From Flavobacterium gawalongense (GTDB lineage: Bacteria; Bacteroidota; Bacteroidia; Flavobacteriales; Flavobacteriaceae), in contig NZ_VJZP01000011.1 of the NCBI RefSeq assembly GCF_007097265.1, forward strand, positions 1-64,000: 64,000 bases of DNA, given 5' to 3'. Below the pieces are notes generated by a model. The model did no database searches. It was not told the origin of the DNA and saw only the letters and a program-made list of their open reading frames with translations. Shown one piece after another: positions 8,809 through 16,999 of this stretch. Each line of letters opens with the position of its first letter. The first letter of the stretch is position 1. Made by a program: the position numbers and the translations under genes.

Positions 8809-8844
8809 AAAAGAGGATAGACTTTTAAGTTTCTATCCTCTTTT
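8809..8844 (-). terminator. Rho-independent terminator of the OmpA gene
   Basis: 12-bp stem (AAAAGAGGATAG / CTATCCTCTTTT) with a 12-nt loop, 36 nt past the ompA-family stop. On the minus strand it is followed by TTTTTGTTTA. Confidence 0.85.
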
Positions 8845-8879
8845 GTAATTTATAAAAATGTATTCTCTGTTATTTTGAC

Positions 8880-10913
8880 TTATTTAGCAGCAGGAATAAT
8901 ATCAATTACTACTGTACGATTGTAAAAACGTTCTTCTGGAGTTTTGTTTTCAAAAGGAGATTTGTTTTCATCCTCACCGTATCCGAGTACTTCAAATTTT
9001 ACGTCGTTTCTACCCGTTTTAGATAACCCACTTTGAAGAATGCTTTTCACATCGTTTGCACGAGCAAGTGATAAATCTTGATTGTGAACTTCTTCACCAA
9101 TAATATCCGTATGGCCATGAATAATAACTGTCGCACCAACAGGAATTTTTGGTGTTACTACATCAGTGAGGTATTTTTCATAGATGGTAATCGCTTTAGA
9201 TTTATTAAATTCATAAATAATACTGTATCTCAGACCTTCTTCCATTTTTGTAGGAGTCCAAAGTACCATATGTACCGAAGTTTCTTTTTCTATAATTTTA
9301 CCACTTTTAGTTTGACCAATCATTTTCACTTTGTAATCACCTTCCGGACGGCTGCCTAAAATTGATTTTCCAGGAATACTAACTTCTTCCTGAGTATAAG
9401 GTCCAAAAGACTGTACTTTTCCTTGTTCGTCAGCTATTTGTAATGACCATGAAGATAATGCTTCACCAGCTCCTTTATTATTGAAGGTAACATAACTTTC
9501 AACAGGGGCTTCTTGTAGAGGAACAATTTGTACTGGTTTCAATTGGGTATCAGGGCCACTTTGAAATTCCATCAATAAATCTGGAGAAGCACTTTCGATA
9601 GAAACTCTACGATCTCCTTCACGTAGCAATTCTAATTCTAATGTTGCACCTGGTTGTTCAGATGGGATATTTGGTTTGTTTTGACCTTTTGTTGTAATTC
9701 TAGAAGGATTTATGACAAATACATTTACCAAATAGGTTTTGATTGATTCTGCCATTGCAAGACCATCTGCAGGACCTTTCTCTGATGAACCTACCAAAGT
9801 AATCGTTGAAGAAGGATTTTTTTGCATACGGTCTCCAAGGATGTTTAGTACATTATAATAAACAATCATTTGACGTTTTGAACGATCCGACAAGTTTTTT
9901 GGAACAAATACTTCCAATTGATCTTCTTTGAAATCTTTAACCTGATCTTTCGTTAATAAAACATAACGATTTGGGATTTCAGTTGATTCAGTATTGAAAA
10001 ACACATAGTTTCTAAGTGGGAATATTTCACTCATTCTTCTTTCTCCAGGAATATTAGCAGGAGAATTTACAGAAAATTGAACTTCGCGATCTGGTAAAAC
10101 ATCTGTAGATTCTTGAATATTGCGCCCTTGTCCAAGTTTAAGTGCAACTCCCGCTCTAATTGTAGTTATATTCCATGTTTCTGTTGAACGTGGATTTTGA
10201 CCAAAATAAGGTTGAAAAGAAACAAAAGGAGACAATACAAACTGTGTCTTGTTACTATCTGAAGAAAGCGGAATATCATAGCCAGCACCAATTTGCATTG
10301 ACAAAATAGTTTTCTCAATCTCACTAAATTCACCTGTTACTGCTGGAGAAGGTGCCTGATCAGGAAATGCTGGGTTAATACCTAATTGATAGGTAAACGA
10401 TTTATCTAAGTTGAAAGCCAAACGTGGACCTCCATAAAGATAGAAATTAGATTTGAAAGGAGCAAAGCGCACGCTTGGTTCCACCGTAATGTAACTTAAA
10501 TCAGTAGATAAATCTGCTGGACAATCACATGCCGTTTTTACTTGGTCAAAAGAACCTTTACGGCTATCATATCCAGCTTGAAGCATAACGCCCCATCTTG
10601 AATCAGCAGGACGATATTCTAAAAGTGGTGCAATGAAAAGTCCAACACCATCTCCCTCATGAAACGTAGCCGGAGGCGTAAAACCAGCATTCAACTGATG
10701 AGTAGAACCCTCGTAAAAATTGAAATTGGCTCCACCAGCAACACCAAAGTACCAAGAAGGTTTCGCATATTTAACTTCTAGTGTTTGTTGTGCCTGAACT
10801 GGTGTTTGAACGCTTAACCATGTCAATGAGACTACTAAAAGTCCTTTGATAGGTAAGTTATTAAGGGACCAAGAATTGCGTAATCCCTTTTTTAAATTAT
10901 TTATATTGTCCAT
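8880..10913 (-). CDS. OmpA-family outer-membrane protein with N-terminal barrel
   Basis: 677-aa exported protein. The signal peptide has an unusually long cytoplasmic lead (hydrophobic core about residues 24-35, cleavage after PVQAQ). An outer-membrane beta-barrel domain covers about 48-265 (WYFGVAGGANFNFYEGST and alternating aromatic strands), then a long periplasmic linker with beta-rich parts follows, and a C-terminal OmpA peptidoglycan-binding domain (about 560-677) with HGHTDIIGEEVHNQDLSLAR and NRTVVIDI. It probably links the outer membrane to peptidoglycan. It has its own terminator and lacks the 66-bp stress promoter found at other genes nearby. Confidence 0.88.
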   Translation of the reverse strand: MDNINNLKKGLRNSWSLNNLPIKGLLVVSLTWLSVQTPVQAQQTLEVKYAKPSWYFGVAGGANFNFYEGSTHQLNAGFTPPATFHEGDGVGLFIAPLLEYRPADSRWGVMLQAGYDSRKGSFDQVKTACDCPADLSTDLSYITVEPSVRFAPFKSNFYLYGGPRLAFNLDKSFTYQLGINPAFPDQAPSPAVTGEFSEIEKTILSMQIGAGYDIPLSSDSNKTQFVLSPFVSFQPYFGQNPRSTETWNITTIRAGVALKLGQGRNIQESTDVLPDREVQFSVNSPANIPGERRMSEIFPLRNYVFFNTESTEIPNRYVLLTKDQVKDFKEDQLEVFVPKNLSDRSKRQMIVYYNVLNILGDRMQKNPSSTITLVGSSEKGPADGLAMAESIKTYLVNVFVINPSRITTKGQNKPNIPSEQPGATLELELLREGDRRVSIESASPDLLMEFQSGPDTQLKPVQIVPLQEAPVESYVTFNNKGAGEALSSWSLQIADEQGKVQSFGPYTQEEVSIPGKSILGSRPEGDYKVKMIGQTKSGKIIEKETSVHMVLWTPTKMEEGLRYSIIYEFNKSKAITIYEKYLTDVVTPKIPVGATVIIHGHTDIIGEEVHNQDLSLARANDVKSILQSGLSKTGRNDVKFEVLGYGEDENKSPFENKTPEERFYNRTVVIDIIPAAK

Positions 10914-10949
10914 GTTTTTTTATTTTGTTTGTTTCATTTTTTAAATAAT

Positions 10950-10967
10950 TCCCGTCCTAAGACGGGA
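10950..10967. terminator. Small GC-rich hairpin between the DUF3494 and OmpA genes
   Basis: Stem TCCCGTC / GACGGGA with a 4-nt loop (CTAA), 39 nt past the stop of the DUF3494 gene. The minus strand continues into an A/T run (ATTATTTAAAAAATG), so this is probably a weak terminator. Confidence 0.5.
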
Positions 10968-11006
10968 TAAAATTGTTTGGCTGTAAAAACCTTTAGTATC
11001 AAATAC

Positions 11007-12785
11007 CTAGTTATTAGGTACATTAATAGTTGTATTTACCATAGTAACTGAAGCCACTAGAGAAATCGCTCTACCATTTAGTACCGTTAAAAAAGGATTT
11101 GTACTATTGGCAGGAGAAGACAAAGTCACTCCAGAATTGGCGATAATGTTTCCAACCATAACTCCACCACCGGCGTAGTTAATAACAGCTGCTGTACCAA
11201 CATACCAATAAACATTATTAGGATTACCAACACCGTTTAAAAATGTAACACTACTTGGCATTGAATCACCTACTGTTAAAGTCGAAGGTGCTTGAAAGTA
11301 CCATTTTGCATTGGGATCACCATTCGCATTTAAAGTAAGATTTCCGTTAGTTATGCTAAAAGAGCTAGAGGCTGTATAAATACCAGGAGCTAACGTTAAT
11401 CCACCTAATTCACCAGCACCCGGATTAGCAACGCCACCTGGCATTGAAGCTGGAGAAATACTGTTATAAAGATCTCTCGCTGCATTCAATCCAGCTAATG
11501 CAGTTGCTGCTTTAGTAGCATTTCCTGGTGCAGGTGCATCTGTAAATATTCCATCAGTTACAACTCCATTATTTAATGGGGTTACGGTATAAACATCTCC
11601 ACTTGTACCATCTGTAAAACCTGTTACTAAAGTGGAAGCGGCGGTTGTACCGATTGCACCGTTAACCACAGTTAATAATCCTTGATTGGTTATTCCGGCA
11701 TTTCCTCCAAAAACTCCAAAAAACAAACCGCTTGTAATTATTGGGGATGGAGTAGCTACATTTGCTGTGGTAAAATTCCAAACATAGTTATTCGCTAATG
11801 GAATACCTGCTGCACTTTTAGCACCAGTTGTAATGGTAGCTGTATAAACAAGTCCTGGATCAAGTGAATTTACCGGGTTAAATGAAGCAGTATTGCCACC
11901 GGTATAAGTAACAACACCCGGAATTATTGTAGTACCTTGTTTCAAAGTAAAAGTAGTTGTATTTATAGTCAAAGGATCCATTGCTAAGCTAAAGTTAGCT
12001 GTAACTGTTTTGTTTAAATCAACTGCTATAGCATTATTAAGCGGATCTGTAGCAGTAACTGTTGGTGCAGGCACTGTAGTAAAACTCCATACATAATTAG
12101 TAGCTAATGGTGTTCCTTGTAAACTTTTAGCACCTGTTGTTAAAGTAACGGTATAAACAGTATTAGTGGTTAATGGATTTGTTGGTGTAAAAGATACTGT
12201 TGATCCAGTATAAGTAATTACTCCGGCAATCGTGTTTGTTCCTTGTTTTACAGTAAATGTTGAATTGTTTATTGTCAAAGGATCCATTGGTACACTGAAT
12301 GTTGCAGTAATTATTTTATTAAGAGCTACGTTTATTTCATTATTTGTTGGATCTGTAGTAATCACGACAGGAACAATAATCATCCCGGTAGCAAATGTCC
12401 AAACATAATCTGTTTGAAGCGCATTACCCATTACATCTTTAACTCCTGTTGTAATTCTAGCAGTATAAGTTGTATTAGGACTAAGAGGACTTGCTGGAGT
12501 AAAGGTAGCTGTTGTCCCACTATACGTGACAATACCGGTAACAGCAGTTCCATCAGCTTCTGTAATAATAAAAGTAGATAGGTTAATCGTTGATGGATTT
12601 ACTGCTTCATTGAAAGTTGCAGAGATTATCTGATTAAATGGAATGCCTAAAGCGCCATTTGCAGGAATTGTAGATTCTACAATAGGGCAAACGCCTACTG
12701 TCTCTACGAAATCGTCTTCTGCACAACCAGAAATTAATGCAATAAATAGTATTGCAAAGGTTAATAGTAAATTTTTAGTTTTCAT
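11007..12785 (-). CDS. Lipoprotein with three Ig-like (Big_5) domains and a DUF3494 ice-binding-type domain
   Basis: 592-aa surface lipoprotein with lipobox LISGC (Cys21). Three tandem bacterial Ig-like domains of the SbsA/Big_5 type follow (about 33-132, 137-238, 240-341), each ending in TYTARITTG or a similar strand and YVWTF/YVWSF/YVWNF. The C-terminal ~225 residues are a DUF3494 beta-helix domain (GGLTLAPGIYTASSSFSI, NANGDPNAKWYFQAPSTLTV, NVYWYVGTAAVI, VMVGNIIA, LNGRAISLVASVTM). DUF3494 includes microbial ice-binding proteins and also adhesins of unknown ligand. A copy of the shared 66-bp promoter lies upstream. The domain call is strong; ice binding is only a hypothesis. Confidence 0.9.
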   Translation of the reverse strand: MKTKNLLLTFAILFIALISGCAEDDFVETVGVCPIVESTIPANGALGIPFNQIISATFNEAVNPSTINLSTFIITEADGTAVTGIVTYSGTTATFTPASPLSPNTTYTARITTGVKDVMGNALQTDYVWTFATGMIIVPVVITTDPTNNEINVALNKIITATFSVPMDPLTINNSTFTVKQGTNTIAGVITYTGSTVSFTPTNPLTTNTVYTVTLTTGAKSLQGTPLATNYVWSFTTVPAPTVTATDPLNNAIAVDLNKTVTANFSLAMDPLTINTTTFTLKQGTTIIPGVVTYTGGNTASFNPVNSLDPGLVYTATITTGAKSAAGIPLANNYVWNFTTANVATPSPIITSGLFFGVFGGNAGITNQGLLTVVNGAIGTTAASTLVTGFTDGTSGDVYTVTPLNNGVVTDGIFTDAPAPGNATKAATALAGLNAARDLYNSISPASMPGGVANPGAGELGGLTLAPGIYTASSSFSITNGNLTLNANGDPNAKWYFQAPSTLTVGDSMPSSVTFLNGVGNPNNVYWYVGTAAVINYAGGGVMVGNIIANSGVTLSSPANSTNPFLTVLNGRAISLVASVTMVNTTINVPNN

Positions 12786-12821
12786 TTTTTTTTGATTTTA
12801 GGGATTAAGTATTTTGTATAG

Positions 12822-12887
12822 CAAAGATTGTTTTGTTATTGGATAAAAGAGTTATACAATTAAAAATAGAAGTTGTAAAATTCACAC
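12822..12887 (-). promoter_or_regulatory. Stress-type promoter, site 1 (DUF3494 lipoprotein)
   Basis: -7-like box AATCTTTG (minus strand, plus 12822-12829) with the 37-bp element at 12851-12887. Its half-sites are GTTATACAAT and GTTGTAAAAT (plus-strand reading), 21 bp apart, the second continuing TCACAC. Predicted leader about 30 nt. Confidence 0.75.
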
Positions 12888-13151
12888 ATCTAAAACGTTA
12901 ATGCTTTATGTATATAGTTAAAAATCAATAACTTGTTTGATTTTATTATGTTAACATTGTGTTACAGTACTTAAATTGTTCTTTAAAAAAGGCTGAAATA
13001 GACAAAAAAAGTTTGTATAGAAATGAATTGTAGTAGTAATTTTTTTAAGAAAAAGGTCTAATCTAAAATTGAAGTTATAAATGAAATGGTGTTTAAATAT
13101 CTAAAATAGTTACCTTAAAAATGGAATTCATTTTTTGGATTGTAACAAAAA

Positions 13152-13179
13152 AAAATCGAGATTTCTAATTCTCGATTTT
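13152..13179 (-). terminator. Terminator-like hairpin
   Basis: Stem AAAATCGAGA / TCTCGATTTT with an 8-nt loop. The minus strand continues TTTTTTGTTACA, giving a good U-tract. It lies 280 bp after the coiled-coil repeat gene, the nearest minus-strand gene upstream. Confidence 0.6.
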
Positions 13180-13227
13180 ATTGTATTATTATTTTAAATA
13201 TGACAGTCTGCAATATGTTCCAAAGGA

Positions 13228-13350
13228 TAAAGTATGGCACACAGATAACACGGATTGAACGGATTTTGCACAGATTTAAATAACAGTTTGATTCACCAAG
13301 TAAAAAAATCCGTGTAAATCGGTATAATCTGTACAATCTGTGGGCTAATA
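13228..13350. repeat. Imperfect palindromic intergenic repeat built of ACAGATT/ACGGATT units
   Basis: The left part (CACAGATAACACGGATTGAA, then GCACAGATTT) and the right part (AAATCCGTGTAAATCGG, AATCTGT, CAATCTGTGGG) are approximate reverse complements made of a roughly 7-12-nt motif. This kind of CACAGATTACACGGATT sequence is familiar from intergenic regions of many environmental bacteria. I see no gene in it. Confidence 0.5.
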
Positions 13351-13457
13351 TTTATGCTTTATAAATGTACAAACGACGAAAATTGTATTCGAAATGATTT
13401 TAGTCCGCATTACGGATAGTCATAATTTTAAAAATTAAATGCCCAAAATGATTTTAG

Positions 13458-14591
13458 TTAAGCATATTTTTTATTTTTTCCTTTTTGTTCCAAATGGGAA
13501 ATAAATAGGGTTAGTTCTTTTATGAAAGAATCGAGCATCAAAGCCGATTGTTTTATGTGATTTAAGAATTGGATATGTTCATCAGGTGAATTTATTGTCT
13601 GATCAAGTAAATAAGATAAACCTAAAATATTGGCTATGGGCTGTCTGACTTTGTGTGAGGTCATAAACATCATTTCCTCTAATCCTTTTATATATTCTTT
13701 TTGATATTCTTCGGCTCTTTTAAGCTCTAAGTTAGTTGTTATTAACTCAGCTGCCCGTTTTTCTTTTTCTTTATTTTGAAAAAGAAGTTCTCTGTTAGCA
13801 ATGTTTAGTTCTGCTGTCTGAATTCTTCTTTCTTGGTTTTTAAAAGCAAGTTTTTTATTTGCAGTATCTAGTTCTTTAGCACGTTCTTCTTTCTCCAGGT
13901 TTTGAAAAGCAAGTTCCTTATTGGCGATAATTAATTCTGCAGCTCTTTTCTCTTTTTCTTCGTTTTGAAAAACAAGTTCCTTATTAGCGATAATTAATTC
14001 TGCAGCACGTTTTTCTTTTTCATCATTTTGAAAAGCAAGTTCTCGATTAGCAATAATCAATTCAATAGCTCTTTTTTCTTTTTCGTCGTTTTGAAAAGCG
14101 AGTTCATTATTGGCGATAATTAATTCAGCGGCTCGTTTTTCTTTCTCTATGTTTTGAAAAGCAAGTTCCGTGTTTGCAATAATTAGTTCAGCAGCTCGTT
14201 TTTCTTTTTCGTCGTTTTGAAAGGCAAGTTCCGTGTTAGCAATAATTAGTTCGGCGGCTCGTTTTTCTTTTTCATCGTTTTGAAAGGCAAGTTCCGTATT
14301 CGCAATAATTAGTTCAGCAGCTCGTTTTTCTTTCTCTTCGTTTTGAAAAGCAAGTTCCGTGTTAGCAATAATTAATTCAGCAGCTCTTTTTTCTTTTTCG
14401 TCGTTTTGAAAGGCAAGTTCAGTATTAGCAACAATTAGTTCAGCAGCTCTTTTTTCTTTTTCGTCGTTTTGAAAGGCAAGTTCAGTACTAGCAATAATTA
14501 GTTCAGCAGCTCGTTTTTCTTTCTCTTCGTTTTGAAAAACAAGTTCCTTATTCGTAATTATTAACTCTTCCTTTTTTATTCTCGTGTTCAT
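13458..14591 (-). CDS. Tandem coiled-coil repeat protein with histidine-kinase dimerisation (DHp) domain but no ATPase domain
   Basis: 377 aa. Residues about 8-285 are 13 tandem copies of a 21-residue unit (pattern EKEKRAAELIIAN then xELAFQND), three heptads each, predicting a continuous coiled coil. Residues about 300-370 form a HisKA-like helix pair with an H-box (FMTSHKVRQPIANILGLSYL, His313). The protein ends there and has no N, G1 or G2 boxes of a catalytic domain. It is soluble, with no signal peptide or membrane segment. It may act as a phosphotransfer or dimerisation partner for the hybrid kinases at 31-43 kb, which carry the same repeat, but this is inferred. DHp-only proteins of this sort are often annotated simply as histidine kinases. 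Confidence 0.8.
   Translation of the reverse strand: MNTRIKKEELIITNKELVFQNEEKEKRAAELIIASTELAFQNDEKEKRAAELIVANTELAFQNDEKEKRAAELIIANTELAFQNEEKEKRAAELIIANTELAFQNDEKEKRAAELIIANTELAFQNDEKEKRAAELIIANTELAFQNIEKEKRAAELIIANNELAFQNDEKEKRAIELIIANRELAFQNDEKEKRAAELIIANKELVFQNEEKEKRAAELIIANKELAFQNLEKEERAKELDTANKKLAFKNQERRIQTAELNIANRELLFQNKEKEKRAAELITTNLELKRAEEYQKEYIKGLEEMMFMTSHKVRQPIANILGLSYLLDQTINSPDEHIQFLNHIKQSALMLDSFIKELTLFISHLEQKGKNKKYA
13770..14570 (-). repeat. 63-bp coding tandem repeats (21-residue coiled-coil unit), 13 copies
   Basis: Thirteen in-frame copies of a 63-nt unit. The copies nearest the 5' end are nearly identical (ANTELAFQND), while the 3' copies are more diverged (NKKLAFKN, NRELLFQN). 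This points to recent expansion at the N-terminal side by unequal recombination or slippage. The same unit occurs at 36178-36667 and 41826-42430. Confidence 0.9.
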
Positions 14592-14768
14592 TTCCGTTTA
14601 ATTCAAAGTTTTTTAAGAAAAAATAATGCGAACTTATAAAAAGACTTTCGGCTTTAATTGTGTAAGTCTATTAATTTTTTTGAAGTATAAAGTAATTAAT
14701 AGTTTTCCGTCTGGTTATAAAGATAAACTAAATAATTTATAATCAGAATTCAATTTGTAAGTGAATTT

Positions 14769-15107
14769 TTAAGATTTTAAAGTATCAGAATGTTTTGTAG
14801 CAATATTAGTTATAACGAATTGTAATAGTGTACCTAATATTTTTTTTATTGGATTATGGGTTGATCCTACTAAAGCTTTTTTTGTAAAGTATCCCGTTGC
14901 CATCCCAATTGCATTATTAATTAAGTTCCCTTTTATATTCGGTGAAGTAGTCATTTCAGTAAAAGCACTTTTGATAAGGTTTAAAAGCTTTAAACTTTCA
15001 TACGTTAACTCAAACTGTTCCTTTAAAGCGTATAATTCTAAAGCCTGCTTATTTTCTAAATATAGGATAGTTTCATCTAGTAAATCTGTTTGGTTTATCT
15101 TTTCCAT
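14769..15107 (-). CDS. Unrecognised helical protein in the YtxH/holin-like cluster
   Basis: 112 aa, mainly helical, without signal peptide. The C-terminal half has two moderately hydrophobic stretches (about 60-72 GNLINNAIGMATGYF and 86-100 ILGTLLQFVITNIA). Its start is one base after the stop of the holin-like gene, so translation is coupled. By analogy with proteobacterial yqjD-yqjE-yqjK clusters it is the third, least conserved member. The analogy is mine and the function is unknown. Confidence 0.65.
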   Translation of the reverse strand: MEKINQTDLLDETILYLENKQALELYALKEQFELTYESLKLLNLIKSAFTEMTTSPNIKGNLINNAIGMATGYFTKKALVGSTHNPIKKILGTLLQFVITNIATKHSDTLKS

Positions 15108-15108
15108 A

Positions 15109-15456
15109 CTATTTCTTTTTAAGCAGTTTAGTTATAATGAAGTTACTGATAGGAATTTTAATCCATTTATCTTTAAAAGTATATAGTATAATTGAAATTA
15201 ATAAATAAACACTGGCTACTATAAAAAAGCCAAAATAGGATTTCCCTAATAATTCACCTATCCATAAGGAAAGTCCAATATTTACAAGTAGAACAAACAT
15301 AACAGCAACAATAGCAACAGTTAATCTTGAGAGCAAAGAAGACATGACATCCGCTGATTTGTCAATTGCATTTAGCTTAACCAATTCTGCGGTTGTTCTT
15401 GTATAATCTTCTGCTTTTTCAAAAAGCGTTTCTATTGATGCTGTAAAGTTGTCCAT
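15109..15456 (-). CDS. Holin-superfamily / YqjE-like small membrane protein
   Basis: 115 aa with two transmembrane helices (about 45-68 and 73-95) between an amphipathic N-terminus (FTASIETLFEKAEDYTRTTA) and a basic tail ending LLKKK. This matches the Phage_holin_3_6 / YqjE-like family of inner-membrane proteins, which in other bacteria are linked to stationary-phase or stress physiology rather than phage lysis. It lies between YtxH and an uncharacterised protein in one operon. Confidence 0.75.
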   Translation of the reverse strand: MDNFTASIETLFEKAEDYTRTTAELVKLNAIDKSADVMSSLLSRLTVAIVAVMFVLLVNIGLSLWIGELLGKSYFGFFIVASVYLLISIILYTFKDKWIKIPISNFIITKLLKKK

Positions 15457-15498
15457 GATTTAATTTTTAATTGAAATTTTTAATATTTAAGTATCTCA

Positions 15499-15777
15499 TT
15501 AGATATTTGTATTTTTAATTTCGTTTTTTGCATCATAAAATTTTGATTTTCCTCCAGCAATTAAAGTTTCACCTTCATTCCAAATTTTTTCATATTTTTT
15601 ATTTATGGTACCTAATAATGTATCCAATTTGTCTTTTAACTCATCGGCATAGTCATTACTTTTATCCATAATTTTTTTTCTCGTTTTCTCGCCTTTATCT
15701 GGAGCTAACATAATTCCTAATATTGCACCTACTGCAAGACCACCTAAAACTCCTAATACTATTTTATCAGTTTTCAT
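15499..15777 (-). CDS. YtxH-domain protein
   Basis: 92 aa. An N-terminal glycine-rich membrane helix (IVLGVLGGLAVGAILGIMLA, about 6-25) is followed by PDKGEKTRKKI, the standard YtxH signature, and a charged amphipathic tail. YtxH-type proteins belong to general stress regulons in Bacillus and are abundant in Bacteroidota stress clusters. It sits between the lmo0937-like gene and the holin-like gene in the same orientation. Confidence 0.85.
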   Translation of the reverse strand: MKTDKIVLGVLGGLAVGAILGIMLAPDKGEKTRKKIMDKSNDYADELKDKLDTLLGTINKKYEKIWNEGETLIAGGKSKFYDAKNEIKNTNI

Positions 15778-15810
15778 AATTATTGATTTTATTATTATAA
15801 TTTATTTTGA

Positions 15811-15963
15811 TTAAATACCTCTACCCTGTATAAGTCTTAATAGTATTGCTATAACTGCAATAACAAGAAGTACGTGAATAATTGATCCTAAGCTAAATGC
15901 AAAGAATCCAATTGCCCAAAAGATTACTAAAATAACTGCGATGGTGTAAAGAAGATTTCCCAT
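15811..15963 (-). CDS. lmo0937-family small membrane protein, copy 1
   Basis: 50-aa hydrophobic protein that starts MGNLLYTIAVILVIFWAIGF and ends LLRLIQGRGI, with two transmembrane helices, typical of the lmo0937 family (short membrane proteins common in stress clusters). The ATG start is clear. It is 33 nt upstream of the YtxH gene and 62 nt downstream of a second, altered copy. Confidence 0.85.
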   Translation of the reverse strand: MGNLLYTIAVILVIFWAIGFFAFSLGSIIHVLLVIAVIAILLRLIQGRGI

Positions 15964-16025
15964 TATTTCTATTTTTAATGATTTAAATTTTATTTGTTGT
16001 CGTATATTTTTATAATAACGATTGA

Positions 16026-16178
16026 TTATGTTTTTCTATCCTGTATAAGTTTAAATAGGATTGCTATAACTGCAATGACAAGAAGAATATGAATAATTGA
16101 TCCTGCACTGTATGCAAAGAAACCAATTGCCCAAAAGAGGATTAAAATAACTGCGATGGTGTAAAGAAGGTTACTTAT
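16026..16178 (-). pseudogene. lmo0937-family small membrane protein, copy 2, without canonical start
   Basis: 50 codons aligning with copy 1 end to end (SNLLYTIAVILILFWAIGFF, ending LFKLIQDRKT). The position of the ATG in copy 1 is ATA here (ATAAGTAAC versus ATGGGAAAT), while the upstream context TCATTAAAAATAGAAAT is shared by both. No ATG, GTG or TTG lies between the upstream in-frame stop and the conserved part. Either initiation is at ATA/ATC, or the copy is silent. The amino-acid sequence is otherwise intact, so decay would be recent. Confidence 0.7.
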
Positions 16179-16221
16179 GATTTCTATTTTTAATGATTAA
16201 TAAGTTAAATTTTTTGTTTAG

Positions 16222-16229
16222 TAAAGTTA
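16222..16229 (-). promoter_or_regulatory. Possible -7 box for the lmo0937/YtxH/holin-like operon
   Basis: TAACTTTA on the minus strand differs from TAnnTTTG in the last base only and lies 43 nt upstream of copy 2 of the lmo0937 gene. The shared 37-bp element is not present at the expected distance. Confidence 0.35.
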
Positions 16230-16320
16230 TAAAAATAAATTATATAGTACTGTTTTACAGTATTTTATAATATAAAAATTAACTTAATATTAAAAATTTA
16301 TTCTGTTGTTTTCAATTTGA

Positions 16321-16968
16321 TTAAAATGAAAATGCAGCATAGAAACTCAAGACACTGTTTTTAGCATCTGGAGAAGTAAAGTTATTTGCTGAATCATCTT
16401 TTCCAATTTTAGTCAATCCATAATTGTAACGTACTCCAAAACTAACCGGCTCTAAATCTAGACCAACACCTCCTGCAAGGCCTGCATCAAATCTGTTGAA
16501 ATCATCTGTGTCAATATTGTCTTCGAAGTTATAACTACCATCATCTGATTTATTAGTCGTTTTACCACTAATCAAATAAGCAGCATAAGGTCCAGCATGA
16601 ATATTGAAATTCTTGGTAACATTTACCACTAATAAAAGCGGCACTTCAATATAATCTAATTTAAATTGTGCAGTTCCACTTACAAAGGCGTTATTGTAAA
16701 CTAGTTCGGCTCCTTTTCCAGTGTAAGAAATCTCAGGTTGTAAAGCGATATTATCTGCAATAGGTAATTTAGCATAAAAGCCCACGTTAAATCCAGTTAA
16801 CACATCATTGTCATCAACATCGTCAGTGTATAGGTTAGAGAAATTTACTCCACCTTTTATACCTGTTTTTGTTTCGTTTTCTTGCGCTTTGGAACTGGTA
16901 AAAGCCATAAAAGTTAATACTAAGGAAGCGTAAATCAGTGTTTTTGAATTTTTCATATCTGTTTTCAT
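16321..16968 (-). CDS. PorT-family outer-membrane beta-barrel protein
   Basis: 215 aa with an N-terminal signal peptide (cleaved after SSKAQ) and an eight-strand-type barrel of the OMP_b-brl_2/PorT family. Features are GIKGGVNFSNLYTDD at the start, NVGFYAKLPIADNIALQPEI, LDYIEVPLLLVVNVTKNFNI, HAGPYAAYLISGK and a terminal FYAAFSF strand ending in Phe. It is probably a small outer-membrane protein of unknown cargo, preceded by the shared stress-type promoter with a leader of about 25 nt. Confidence 0.85.
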   Translation of the reverse strand: MKTDMKNSKTLIYASLVLTFMAFTSSKAQENETKTGIKGGVNFSNLYTDDVDDNDVLTGFNVGFYAKLPIADNIALQPEISYTGKGAELVYNNAFVSGTAQFKLDYIEVPLLLVVNVTKNFNIHAGPYAAYLISGKTTNKSDDGSYNFEDNIDTDDFNRFDAGLAGGVGLDLEPVSFGVRYNYGLTKIGKDDSANNFTSPDAKNSVLSFYAAFSF

Positions 16969-16999
16969 TAGATTTAATTTATTGTAAATTTGATACTTA

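Larger units (their letters stand above)
12888..13457. other. Intergenic region with no gene
   Basis: About 570 bp between the stress promoter of the DUF3494 gene and the stop of the coiled-coil repeat protein. I see no ORF of note. It holds a terminator-like hairpin and a degenerate palindromic repeat, listed separately; the rest is A+T rich. Confidence 0.6.

Noticed and set aside
12888..13457. A possible tRNA or small RNA in the 13.2 kb repeat
   Set aside because: The pairing is between degenerate ACAGATT units and cannot form a cloverleaf. It is better explained as an intergenic repeat.
13770..14570. Regular ~63-bp repeats that look like a CRISPR array at first sight
   Set aside because: There are no unique spacers, the units are contiguous, in frame and encode a heptad coiled coil, and no cas genes are nearby.
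16224..16260. A sequence resembling the 37-bp element upstream of the lmo0937/YtxH operon (GTTATAAAAAT ... TTTACAG)
   Set aside because: The two parts are about 2 bp too close, the second half-site does not match TTAYA, and no -7 box lies at the fixed distance. It is not counted among the eleven.
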